NCBI GenBank assembly: GCA_041586155.1
Contig: JBFHAT010000040.1
Coordinates: forward strand, 1 to 25,060
Length of the DNA stretch: 25,060 nucleotides
Origin: JBFGJH01 sp041586155
GTDB taxonomy: Bacteria > Actinomycetota > Acidimicrobiia > Spongiisociales > JAENVV01
Direction: 5' to 3'
Shown here: piece by piece, positions 15,477-22,514 of the stretch
Layout of the letters: each line of letters starts with the position of its first letter
Numbering within the stretch: the first letter of the stretch is position 1
Notes under the pieces: model-generated
Told to the model about the DNA's origin: nothing
The model's input: the letters and a program-made list of their open reading frames with translations, nothing else
Databases searched by the model: none
Program-made: the position numbers and the translations under genes

Positions 15477-16238
15477 ATGACATGGACGCCGTTCTCCCCC
15501 ACCGATTCGGAGCTCTTCGAGATTGATCCCGCAGCTGAGCGGCGCCGGATTCGTGAGCAACTCGTGTTGGGTTACCGATTGTTCGCGTCCCTCAAATACG
15601 GCGATTTGGGAGACGGACACATCTCGGTGCGCGACCCGGAGCGAGCCGACCACTTCTGGATGTTGCGCTACGGCGTCTCCTTCCATGCCGCTCGGCTCGG
15701 GGACACCGTGCTCGTCGCACCGGACGGCAGCACAGTTGACGACGAGGCGATCGGAGCACGACCGGCTCCCATCAACACCACCGGCTACTACATCCATCAT
15801 CCGATCCATCAGGCCAGGCCCGACGTGACCGCAGCCGCTCACGTTCACACCCCATGGGGTACGGCCCTTTCAACAGAGCGCCGGCTTCTCGAACCTGCCA
15901 ATCAGGAGGCCACCCAGTTCTTCGAGATGCATGCGTTGTTCGATGACGAAGAGGTCCAGGTCCTTTCGCCCGACGGAGGCAAACGTATCGCGGTCGCGCT
16001 CGGCGACATGCGAGCGATCATCCTCGCCAACCATGGCCTGCTGACGACCGGCCGGAGCGTGGCCGATGCCGTCGGTTGGCTCGTGTCGATGGAACGAGCC
16101 GCCGAAGTGCAACTCAAAGCGCGCAACCCGGTGATCCTGTCCGCCGAGGCTGCTCGCATTGCCCGCGACGATTTGGTGCGGCCCAACGCCGGCTGGCACC
16201 TGTTCCAATATCTGATCAGGCGCCACCTTGCCGGATGA
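15477..16238 (+). CDS. Class II aldolase/adducin-family protein
   Basis: 253 aa. Zn-dependent fold used by fuculose-phosphate aldolases, ribulose-phosphate epimerases and decarboxylases. Visible sites: GDGHISVRDPE (about 45-55), the metal pair H122-x-H124 in AHVHTPWG, and third ligand H186 in ANHGLLTTG. The SPDGG and GRSVADAVGW regions also fit. As in the group near eukaryotic adducin-type proteins, the exact substrate cannot be told. Cytoplasmic. Start by the -10/ATG spacing upstream; its stop overlaps the next gene's ATG (ATGA at 16235-16238), so the two are probably coupled. Confidence 0.9.
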   Translation: MTWTPFSPTDSELFEIDPAAERRRIREQLVLGYRLFASLKYGDLGDGHISVRDPERADHFWMLRYGVSFHAARLGDTVLVAPDGSTVDDEAIGARPAPINTTGYYIHHPIHQARPDVTAAAHVHTPWGTALSTERRLLEPANQEATQFFEMHALFDDEEVQVLSPDGGKRIAVALGDMRAIILANHGLLTTGRSVADAVGWLVSMERAAEVQLKARNPVILSAEAARIARDDLVRPNAGWHLFQYLIRRHLAG

Positions 16239-16570
16239 TCCCCCGGACCATCGACCTGACCACGACGGGTCGGCGCAGCGGGCGACCCGCCACGATCGAG
16301 ATCTGGTGGTTCAACATCGATGGGCGCTGGATGATCAGTGGCACTCCGGGGCCGCGCGACTGGTACGCCAACATCCTCAGCGACCCGCGGGTGGTGATTC
16401 GATTCGCCGGCCGTGAGTTGGCCGCCCAGGCGGTTCCGGTCACCGACCTGGCGCTTCGTCGACGCTTCTTCACCGATCCGCAGGTCGGTTGGTACCGCTC
16501 GCAGTCGCACCTCGACCGCCTGGTGGAGCGAGCTCCGATGATCGAGATCGTGCTCGACGGGGGGTCGTGA
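16235..16570 (+). CDS. Deazaflavin (F420)-dependent nitroreductase-family protein
   Basis: 111 aa, shorter than the 130-150 aa common in this split-barrel (DDN/PF04075-like) family. ATG at 16235 overlaps the aldolase stop; a longer upstream frame lies inside the aldolase and is rejected. Recognised by TTTGRRSGRPATIEIWWF near the N-terminus and the SGTPGPRDWYANILSDPRVVI block (about 35-55), both typical of F420H2-using reductases. Such proteins reduce quinones, enones or nitro compounds, and F420 use fits an actinobacterium. The pairing with the aldolase suggests work on the same carbonyl metabolite, but that is inference. Confidence 0.82.
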   Translation: MIPRTIDLTTTGRRSGRPATIEIWWFNIDGRWMISGTPGPRDWYANILSDPRVVIRFAGRELAAQAVPVTDLALRRRFFTDPQVGWYRSQSHLDRLVERAPMIEIVLDGGS

Positions 16571-16571
16571 A

Positions 16572-16603
16572 CTTTCGGTTGTTGTCGGGCTATCGACCGA
16601 AAG
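16572..16603 (+). terminator. Candidate hairpin after the aldolase-reductase pair
   Basis: Perfect 8-base arms CTTTCGGT (16572-16579) and ACCGAAAG (16596-16603) starting 1 base after the stop, with a 16-base loop. No T run follows, so it may be a weak or factor-dependent terminator, or an RNA-end stabiliser. Confidence 0.45.
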
Positions 16604-16645
16604 CAACCTAAGGAACGGGGTGGCGGCGACCCAGCCGTGGCTCGC

Positions 16646-16651
16646 TAGCCT
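16646..16651 (+). promoter_or_regulatory. -10 box of a probable leaderless transcript (amidotransferase)
   Basis: TAGCCT ends 6 bases before the ATG at 16658, the same spacing as at the aldolase gene, again with no Shine-Dalgarno. Suggests an independent promoter after the hairpin. Confidence 0.5.
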
Positions 16652-16657
16652 GACCGC

Positions 16658-17371
16658 ATGAACCCTCTCGTGGGCATCACCACGTACGGACGAGTCGAGC
16701 GGCCCGCGCCGACCGGCCATTACGCCGAGCACTACACCCTCCCGGCGATGTATGTGGACGCCGTGCGGCGAGCCGGCGGCGTGCCCGTCCTCCTGCCCCC
16801 CGGCGAGGAGAATTGGCAGGTATGGCTCGACCGCTGCGACGCCTTCCTCGTCTCGGGTGGTACCGACATCGACCCCTCCCGCTACGGCCGTCCTCGAACC
16901 GAGAGGATCGAGAAAGCCGACCACGAGCGAGACGAATCGGAACTGACCCTGACGTCCGCCCTCGTCGAGCGCCGTCAGCCGGCGCTGTTCGTGTGCCGTG
17001 GCCTGCAAGCCCTCAACGTGGCACTGGGCGGCACCCTCCATGGGCACATTCCCGACCTCGCCATCGGCGACATCCACCGCGACGTGGAGGGGTCGTGGGC
17101 CTACCACGACGTCACGGCCGTCGAGGGGTCGCTCGTCGCCGAAGCGATGGGGACATTGGTCGCCAAGCCCGTCTCGGGCCACCACCAAGCGATCGACGAA
17201 CTCGCCGATCCGTTGCGTGTCACTGCCACCGCCCCAGACGGCCTGATCGAAGCGGTCGAATTGTCCGACCATCCGCACCTGGTCGGCGTGCAATGGCACC
17301 CCGAGGTCACCGCCGCCGAGGATCCCACCCAGCAGGGGTTGTTCGACCAGCTGGTCGCTGCCGCCGAGTAG
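16658..17371 (+). CDS. Class I glutamine amidotransferase, peptidase C26 (PuuD-like)
   Basis: 237 aa, full length for the gamma-glutamyl-GABA hydrolase family. Catalytic nucleophile C113 in FVCRGLQALNVALGG, and H214/E216 in GVQWHPE complete the triad. The N-terminal VGITTYGR, SGGTDIDPSRYG (66-77) and SGHHQAID (173-180) are also typical. Cytoplasmic; hydrolyses gamma-glutamyl amide bonds such as gamma-glutamyl-GABA in polyamine breakdown. No other puu genes are nearby, so the true substrate is open. Confidence 0.9.
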   Translation: MNPLVGITTYGRVERPAPTGHYAEHYTLPAMYVDAVRRAGGVPVLLPPGEENWQVWLDRCDAFLVSGGTDIDPSRYGRPRTERIEKADHERDESELTLTSALVERRQPALFVCRGLQALNVALGGTLHGHIPDLAIGDIHRDVEGSWAYHDVTAVEGSLVAEAMGTLVAKPVSGHHQAIDELADPLRVTATAPDGLIEAVELSDHPHLVGVQWHPEVTAAEDPTQQGLFDQLVAAAE

Positions 17372-17400
17372 CCGGCCGCTCCGGCCGGCCGCTCCGGCCG
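17372..17400. repeat. Two 13-bp GC-rich tandem units
   Basis: CCGGCCGCTCCGG at 17372-17384 is repeated exactly at 17385-17397, followed by CCG. Because GGCC and CCGG are self-complementary, the block can also fold. It starts directly after the amidotransferase stop and may help end transcription. Confidence 0.7.
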
Positions 17401-17452
17401 CCATCACCGCCCGTCGCTACAGTCCACACGACGCTCCCAGGAAGGACACATC

Positions 17453-17875
17453 ATGGCCCTCGACTCCACCGCTCACGCCCACTGGGAAGGTGACCTCCAA
17501 TCCGGCGCCGGCACCGTCACCAGCGAAACCGGCGCATTTGGGCCTCTCGATGTCAGCTGGGCAGCTCGAGCTGAAACCCACGACAGCGTGACCAGCCCCG
17601 AAGAGCTCATCGCCGCTGCCCACGCCAGCTGCTACTGCATGGCATTGTCCTCCGGGCTGGCGAAGCAAGGACACCCCCCGAGCCACCTGGACGTGCAAGC
17701 CACGGCCACGTTCGTGCCGGGTGAAGGCATCACCGCGATGCGTCTCGTGCTCTCCGGAGAGGCGCCTGGCCTGTCCGACGACGAGTTCCGTCAGGCTGCA
17801 GAGGCGGCCAAGACCGGGTGCCCTGTGTCGCAGGCGCTCGCCGGAAACGTCCCGATCTCTTTGGAGATCCGCTAG
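17453..17875 (+). CDS. osmC: OsmC/Ohr-family peroxidase
   Basis: 140 aa, the normal length. Thiol peroxidase acting on organic hydroperoxides in the cytoplasm. The two conserved catalytic cysteines are C60 in AAHASCYCMAL and C123 in TGCPVSQAL; an extra Cys is at 62. The catalytic Glu lies in SPEELIAAAHASC (about 50-51). The VSQAL...VPISLEI ending is closer to the OsmC than to the Ohr subgroup. ATG at 17453 with AGGAAGG 7 bases upstream. It converges with the EamA transporter gene, 17 bp between stops. Confidence 0.92.
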   Translation: MALDSTAHAHWEGDLQSGAGTVTSETGAFGPLDVSWAARAETHDSVTSPEELIAAAHASCYCMALSSGLAKQGHPPSHLDVQATATFVPGEGITAMRLVLSGEAPGLSDDEFRQAAEAAKTGCPVSQALAGNVPISLEIR

Positions 17876-17892
17876 CCGGGCACCGCAGCGGC

Positions 17893-18792
17893 TCACCGGT
17901 CGCGGCGGGAAGCGAGCACCGCCCCGCCGATGACGAGGCCGATCCCCAAGATTTCCAAGCCGACGATGTCGTCGCGCAAGAGCACAACGCCGAGAATGGC
18001 AGCCACCACGGGAATCAGGTATGTGGCAAACGACGCTCGAGTCCCCCCGACGCGACCGACGAGCGTCGCCATGATGCTGAACGCGATCCCCGTTCCGACG
18101 AAGCCTGCAGCGGCGATCGCCAGCACCGGCCCCCAAGCGAACGACGAGGACGCCAGGCCGGCCAGCCCGAGCGGTGCCGTCCAGATCGTGGCAAGCACCA
18201 GCATGCGAGACATGACCACCACCGAGCCGTACTTCTGCTGGATTGGAGCGGCGATGTTGATCGCGAAGCCGTAACAGATGGTGGCGAATACCACCAGCAG
18301 GACCCCCAGCGCCTCGTTCGATCCGGTGGCTCCGCGGGCCAGGCTCACCAAGACGACACCGCCGAAGCCAACGACGAGGCCCACCAGCTGGGCTCCCCGA
18401 GGGAGCCGTCGGAGGAGAATCGTGGCGATGATGGCAGTGAAGATCGGCGTCCCACCGTTGAGGATGCCGGTCACTGCCGAGTTGATGTACTGCTGGGCGA
18501 TCGGGAACAGGGTGAAAGGGATGGCGACCCACACCATGGACAGGGCGACGAGGCGGGGATAGTCCTCGCGCTCGATTCGCCGGCGCGAGGCGGGAAGGAC
18601 GGCCAGGATGCTGGCACCGAAGCTCACCCGCATCCAGGTGATGAGCCCGGGCTCGAGGGTCTCGAGCCCGATGGCGATCCACAGGAACGATGACCCCCAG
18701 ATCAGCGAGACGGCCAGGAAGAGGGTCCAGTCGTACCAACCGAACGCTTCACGGTTGGTTCCGACGGTGGTTGACAGCACCCGTGAGGACAT
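17893..18792 (-). CDS. EamA/DMT-superfamily transporter
   Basis: 299 aa with ten predicted membrane helices in two EamA repeats. The first repeat holds LIWGSSFLWIAIGLETLEP (about 30-48) and the second about residues 160-295, ending in VVLLRDDIVGLEILGIGLVIGGAVL. This superfamily exports amino acids, metabolites or drugs by proton exchange. Substrate unknown. ATG at 18792 with AAGG about 5 bases upstream; a perfect 14-bp palindrome lies 11 bp before the start. Confidence 0.9.
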   Translation of the reverse strand: MSSRVLSTTVGTNREAFGWYDWTLFLAVSLIWGSSFLWIAIGLETLEPGLITWMRVSFGASILAVLPASRRRIEREDYPRLVALSMVWVAIPFTLFPIAQQYINSAVTGILNGGTPIFTAIIATILLRRLPRGAQLVGLVVGFGGVVLVSLARGATGSNEALGVLLVVFATICYGFAINIAAPIQQKYGSVVVMSRMLVLATIWTAPLGLAGLASSSFAWGPVLAIAAAGFVGTGIAFSIMATLVGRVGGTRASFATYLIPVVAAILGVVLLRDDIVGLEILGIGLVIGGAVLASRRDR

Positions 18793-18803
18793 CCGCCTTC
18801 CCG

Positions 18804-18817
18804 GTTCGACATCGAAC
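18804..18817. promoter_or_regulatory. Palindrome upstream of the EamA transporter gene
   Basis: GTTCGA (18804-18809), 2-base centre, TCGAAC (18812-18817), perfect. It lies just downstream of a possible minus-strand -10, TAGCGT (18823-18828), so it may be an operator near the start of RNA. The binding protein is unknown; no regulator gene is adjacent. Confidence 0.4.
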
Positions 18818-18870
18818 GTCGCACGCTACCAGCGCGCCAGGACCCTCTCGTCAGCCGACTCGAGGCGGCA

Positions 18871-20223
18871 TCACCCCGTGAGGCGATCGAGCTCCCGCCG
18901 TGCGTCGATGGCCTGCAATGGATGAAACCGGTCGTTGATGGCGAGTGCCGCCCGGAGCTCCCGTTCGGCGCGGGCATCGTCCCCGAGAGCCACGGAGATC
19001 ATGCCCGCATGGAAGAGGGCGGGCGCAGAACGGAAGCCGTCCTCCAGGGCTTGATCGGAGAAGCGACGAGCATCCTCGAATAGACCAGCCGAGTAGAGGG
19101 CCCAGGCGTGGGCGTCGAACGCCAGCGGATCCGATCGTAGCTGGAGCTCGTTCTGGGACAATGTCACCGCCAAGTCGGGCTCCAACCCGTGATCGGCGAG
19201 GAAATACACTGCCTGCCGGTCGTAGACCGCGCCCTGCGCCTGCCCGAGACCAACGATCGCCAACGCAGTGTCGTACTGGACCTGCGCCTCTTCTGTCTCG
19301 CCCCTCAACAAGTGCAAATCGCCCAACATGGCGAGCGTGGCGGGCTCGGGAATACGGTCGGCCGCCCTCCGGAAGAGAGCGAGGGCGCCATCCAAGTCGC
19401 CCTCGGCAGCATCGACCCGGCCCAGGGTCAGCGACGTCAGCACGGCATCGGGGTCGTGCTGGGCCGCCAGCTCCGCCAGCCGGCGAGCGTCGTCGAGCCG
19501 CCCAACGTCGAACGCAATGGATCCGGCGAAACTCTCGTACCAGGCGCGACCGCGGGGTACCAACGCCTCGCTTCCCGCCACCGCCGCCGCGGCAAGATCG
19601 AATGCGCGCTGATGATCGCCTACCAGCCAGGTCAGCTGGGCCATTCGCACCTGCACCGCCGGACTCTCGGGAACCTGCGCGTCGACGGCTGCAAATGCAG
19701 ACCGCGCCGCCGCGAGATCCCCGACCGCTAGTGAGATGTCGCCGCTGACGACGAGGGCATCGGGTCGCTCGGGGGCGGTCGCCAGTACTTCGTCGATCGT
19801 GTTGCGTGCTTCCTCGAATCGATGCAGGGCGAGGCGCGCCCTCGCTACACCGATCCGACCAGCGAGATCTTCGGGCTGCAGCCGGGCTGCCTGCTCGAAC
19901 GCCGCCTCCGCTGCGAGGAATCGCTCGAGGTCACCTGTCGTCCGGGCCTGCTCCATGTAGAGCCCGCCCAAAGACAAATAGTCGGACGGCGTGGTGAATT
20001 CACTGATGCGCTCCTCGTACAAGATGACCAAGCGCCGCAGCTCTTCTGGAGCAAGGAATGCCGGCTGTACTCGGCTCAACAAGATCATCCCGTCGAGCGG
20101 CGCTGGAGGTGTACTGTTGAAAACTCGCTGACCGACCCAGAGCCCAGCGGCCAGGAGGAGGGTCACAGCCAAAAACGCGACCGAGCGACGTGGGGTCATC
20201 GACCCAGAGACTAGGTAGGTCAT
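18871..20223 (-). CDS. Membrane-anchored TPR-repeat protein
   Basis: 450 aa from the ATG at 20223 (GAGATGG just upstream); the ATG at 20199 (442 aa) is a close alternative. One membrane helix (about 14-33, SVAFLAVTLLLAAGLWVGQ) anchors a soluble region of about 400 residues. Helix pairs with TPR-like signatures run to the end, for example FLAAEAAFEQAARLQPEDLAG, RFEEARNTIDEVLATAPERPDAL, AFAAVDAQVPESPAV and GALALFRRAADRIPEPATLAMLGDLHLLRGE. TPR arrays bind other proteins; the partner is unknown. It is divergent from the DUF4331 surface protein gene, which may be co-regulated. Confidence 0.85.
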   Translation of the reverse strand: MTYLVSGSMTPRRSVAFLAVTLLLAAGLWVGQRVFNSTPPAPLDGMILLSRVQPAFLAPEELRRLVILYEERISEFTTPSDYLSLGGLYMEQARTTGDLERFLAAEAAFEQAARLQPEDLAGRIGVARARLALHRFEEARNTIDEVLATAPERPDALVVSGDISLAVGDLAAARSAFAAVDAQVPESPAVQVRMAQLTWLVGDHQRAFDLAAAAVAGSEALVPRGRAWYESFAGSIAFDVGRLDDARRLAELAAQHDPDAVLTSLTLGRVDAAEGDLDGALALFRRAADRIPEPATLAMLGDLHLLRGETEEAQVQYDTALAIVGLGQAQGAVYDRQAVYFLADHGLEPDLAVTLSQNELQLRSDPLAFDAHAWALYSAGLFEDARRFSDQALEDGFRSAPALFHAGMISVALGDDARAERELRAALAINDRFHPLQAIDARRELDRLTG

Positions 20224-20280
20224 TCCATCTCGTTCGTCACGCTGAGCCTCACGGTTCGTCCGAAAAAGAGTCGAACCAAC

Positions 20281-20302
20281 GACCGTTCGGCTGCGAACGG
20301 TC
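20281..20302. promoter_or_regulatory. Palindrome in the shared upstream region of the TPR and DUF4331 genes
   Basis: Perfect 9-base arms GACCGTTCG (20281-20289) and CGAACGGTC (20294-20302) around a 4-base centre. It sits 58 bp from the TPR start and 53 bp from the DUF4331 start, nearly midway, so one dimeric regulator could control both genes. It could also form an RNA hairpin in either leader. Confidence 0.55.
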
Positions 20303-20354
20303 AGTAGACGTTGCATTCGCTGCGATGCGACGATGCCACCGAAAGGAAACTCCC

Positions 20355-22457
20355 ATGGCTTTCACACGCAACCGCTTCACCGGATTGGTGGCCCTCGTCA
20401 CTGCCCTCGTCGTCATCACGACCATTTGGCCCGCCCTGTCCGGACGCGGAGCAGACCACCTCGACGGACCGGACAGTCTCACCCCACCCGGTGGCGAGAT
20501 CACCGCTGACATCGCCGATCTGTACGCATTCGAGGGTGCGGACAGTACGGCGACGGTTCTCGCCGCCACCGTACGGCCCTTGGCCCATGTCGGCTCAACG
20601 TTCGACTCCGAGGTCCTCTATGAACTGAAAGTCGACACCGACGGCGACTTCATCGAGGACATCTCATACGAGGTGACCTTCGACGACGCCGTGCTCTTGT
20701 CCGATCAGGTCGTGACGGTACGAGAAGCGACTGGGCCGGCCGCCTCGGATGACGTCGCCAACGGCACCGAGGTCGCCGCCGGAGCAACCAACACGAACCT
20801 CGCAGTCACCGGAGGTGGAGAATTCTTCGCCGGCCTCCGATCGGATCCATTCTTCTTCGACCTCGACGCGTTCATCAACGTCGTGGAGCTGGGGAACATC
20901 GGCACCACAGGACGGCAGTTCGCCGACGCGGACGCCAACGACTTCTTCGAAGGCCTCGACGTGCTGGCATTGGTCCTGGAGCTCCCCGACGCCACCTTCG
21001 GCGGCCCGATCAACGTGTGGGCAACGACCCACAAGGACGGAGCCCAAATCGACCGGATAGGCCGGCCGGCCATCAACACGGTCGTCAACAGTTCGGGCGC
21101 CGTGATCGGAGCCGACAAGGCCAACAAGACGGCATTCAACCAAGCAGAGCCGAAAGACGACGCCCAGTTCACGTCGGCCGCAGCCGACGCCCTGACCATC
21201 CTGTCCGGCTTGGACACCGAAGGGCCATTCGCCGCCGACGAGCTGACGACGCTTGCCGGCATTCTCCTGCCCGACGTGCTGCCCTTCGACAAAGCTGGCG
21301 CTCTGCCGCCGCCGTTGAACGGTCGCGCTCTCGCCGACGACGTGATCGATGTAGAGCTGAACATCGTCACCGGTGGCGACCCGCTCGACATCCTGGGCCC
21401 GGATCGGGACGAGAACGGCGCCATCACGGGTGACGGCGTTGGGCCGCACAGCGACTATCTGGCGGTCTTCCCCTATCTCGGCGAACCCAACTTCGCTGCG
21501 CCCACGGAAGGCGTCTCGGACGACTTCCTGGCCGACCTGCTCGGCGCCAATGAGGTTCCTCCGGTCGCAAGCCCGGCTGCGGGCGTGGCAACGATGTCTC
21601 TCGAGAACGACGACTCCGAGCTGGAGTATCTCCTACTCGTCTACGGGCTCAATGGTGCAGTAGCGGCACACATCCACCTCGGCGAGGCCGGCGAGAACGG
21701 CCCGGTGGTTGCGACGTTGTATGCGTCGGGCGGCGAGGATGTCAGCGGCACACTCGCTCAGGGCACGATCACCGCATCGGATCTCGCCTCCGGCACGATG
21801 CCCGAGCTCGCCTCGGCGCTTCGAAACGGGTTCGCATACGTGAACGTTCATACCGCCGCCTATCCCGGCGGCGAATTGCGCGGACAAGTCTCCGTGCTCG
21901 ACGACACGGTGACCGACCCGTTCACCGATGACGACGCCAGCGTGCACGAAGCCAACATCGGTCTGATCGCTCGGGCCGGGATCACCTTCGGATGCAATCC
22001 ACCCGACAACGACAACTTCTGCCCCACCGACAATCTCACGCGGGGCCAGATGGCGGCCTTCATGAGCAGGGCACTCAACCTGCCGGAGACGACTGTCGAC
22101 TTCTTCACCGACGATGACACGTCGATCTTCGAGGCCGAGATCAATCGGCTGGCCGCATCCGGGATCACCCTCGGATGTAACCCTCCCGACAACGACAACT
22201 ACTGCCCGACCGACAACATCACTCGCGGGCAGATGGCAGCCTTCATCGCCCGTGCATGGAGTTTGCCGGCAAGCACCACCGACTACTTCACCGACGATGA
22301 CACGTCGATCTTCGAAGGTGACATCAACGCGATTCGCGAGGCCGGTGTTGCGTTCGGCACCAATCCTCCGGCCAATACGGAGTACTCGCCGACCGCGCCG
22401 ATCACACGAGCCCAGATGGCATCACTGCTCGCTAGAGCGCTGGGTTGGGGTAGCTGA
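20355..22457 (+). CDS. Surface protein: DUF4331, CHRD and three SLH-like repeats
   Basis: 700 aa. Start at the ATG at 20355 with GAAAGGA upstream; the longer frame crosses the promoter region. Residues 1-33 are a signal peptide. Residues about 33-375 match DUF4331 (ADHLDGPD near the mature start, IADLYAFEG, a stretch of Asp/Thr-rich strands, and GRPAINTVV). Residues about 392-515 are a CHRD domain (LLGANEVPPVASPAAGVATM, AHIHLGEAGENGPVVATLY, YVNVHTAAYPGGELRGQV). Residues 522-700 are three SLH-like repeats of about 61 residues, with FTDDD starts and TRGQMAAF cores. Secreted; the repeats probably hold it to the cell envelope. CHRD and DUF4331 functions are not known in detail. The protein is very acidic, which may mean calcium binding. 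Confidence 0.9.
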   Translation: MAFTRNRFTGLVALVTALVVITTIWPALSGRGADHLDGPDSLTPPGGEITADIADLYAFEGADSTATVLAATVRPLAHVGSTFDSEVLYELKVDTDGDFIEDISYEVTFDDAVLLSDQVVTVREATGPAASDDVANGTEVAAGATNTNLAVTGGGEFFAGLRSDPFFFDLDAFINVVELGNIGTTGRQFADADANDFFEGLDVLALVLELPDATFGGPINVWATTHKDGAQIDRIGRPAINTVVNSSGAVIGADKANKTAFNQAEPKDDAQFTSAAADALTILSGLDTEGPFAADELTTLAGILLPDVLPFDKAGALPPPLNGRALADDVIDVELNIVTGGDPLDILGPDRDENGAITGDGVGPHSDYLAVFPYLGEPNFAAPTEGVSDDFLADLLGANEVPPVASPAAGVATMSLENDDSELEYLLLVYGLNGAVAAHIHLGEAGENGPVVATLYASGGEDVSGTLAQGTITASDLASGTMPELASALRNGFAYVNVHTAAYPGGELRGQVSVLDDTVTDPFTDDDASVHEANIGLIARAGITFGCNPPDNDNFCPTDNLTRGQMAAFMSRALNLPETTVDFFTDDDTSIFEAEINRLAASGITLGCNPPDNDNYCPTDNITRGQMAAFIARAWSLPASTTDYFTDDDTSIFEGDINAIREAGVAFGTNPPANTEYSPTAPITRAQMASLLARALGWGS
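21918..22454 (+). repeat. Three in-frame SLH-like repeats, about 183 bp each
   Basis: Units start near residues 522, 583 and 644. The sequence coding FTDDDTSIFE recurs almost without change at 22104 and 22287, 183 bp apart. The first two units carry the Cys pair GCNPPDNDN(F/Y)CP; the third reads GTNPPANTEYSP with both Cys replaced. Confidence 0.85.
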
Positions 22458-22462
22458 GTCGA

Positions 22463-22498
22463 CATGGTGGGGGCGGACCCACGACCGCCTCCACCATG
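22463..22498 (+). terminator. Strong 14-bp hairpin after the DUF4331 gene
   Basis: Arms CATGGTGGGGGCGG (22463-22476) and CCGCCTCCACCATG (22485-22498) pair fully in RNA with one G-U, around an 8-base loop. It starts 5 bases after the stop codon. No T tract, as is common for actinobacterial terminators. The alternative ATG at 22464 for the next gene is buried in this stem. Confidence 0.7.
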
Positions 22499-22514
22499 CT
22501 CTCCGGGTGTCGCC

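Noticed and set aside
15902..17407. 501-residue open frame on the minus strand
   Set aside because: Mirror of the aldolase, reductase and amidotransferase genes; no family motif and no ribosome site.
17417..18739. 440-residue open frame on the minus strand
   Set aside because: Overlaps OsmC and the EamA transporter in the wrong frame; Arg/Pro/Gly-rich composition typical of shadow frames.
20281..20302. Possible LexA/SOS box
   Set aside because: Actinobacterial SOS boxes read CGAAC-N4-GTTCG. Here the arms are in the opposite order (GTTCG-N4-CGAAC).
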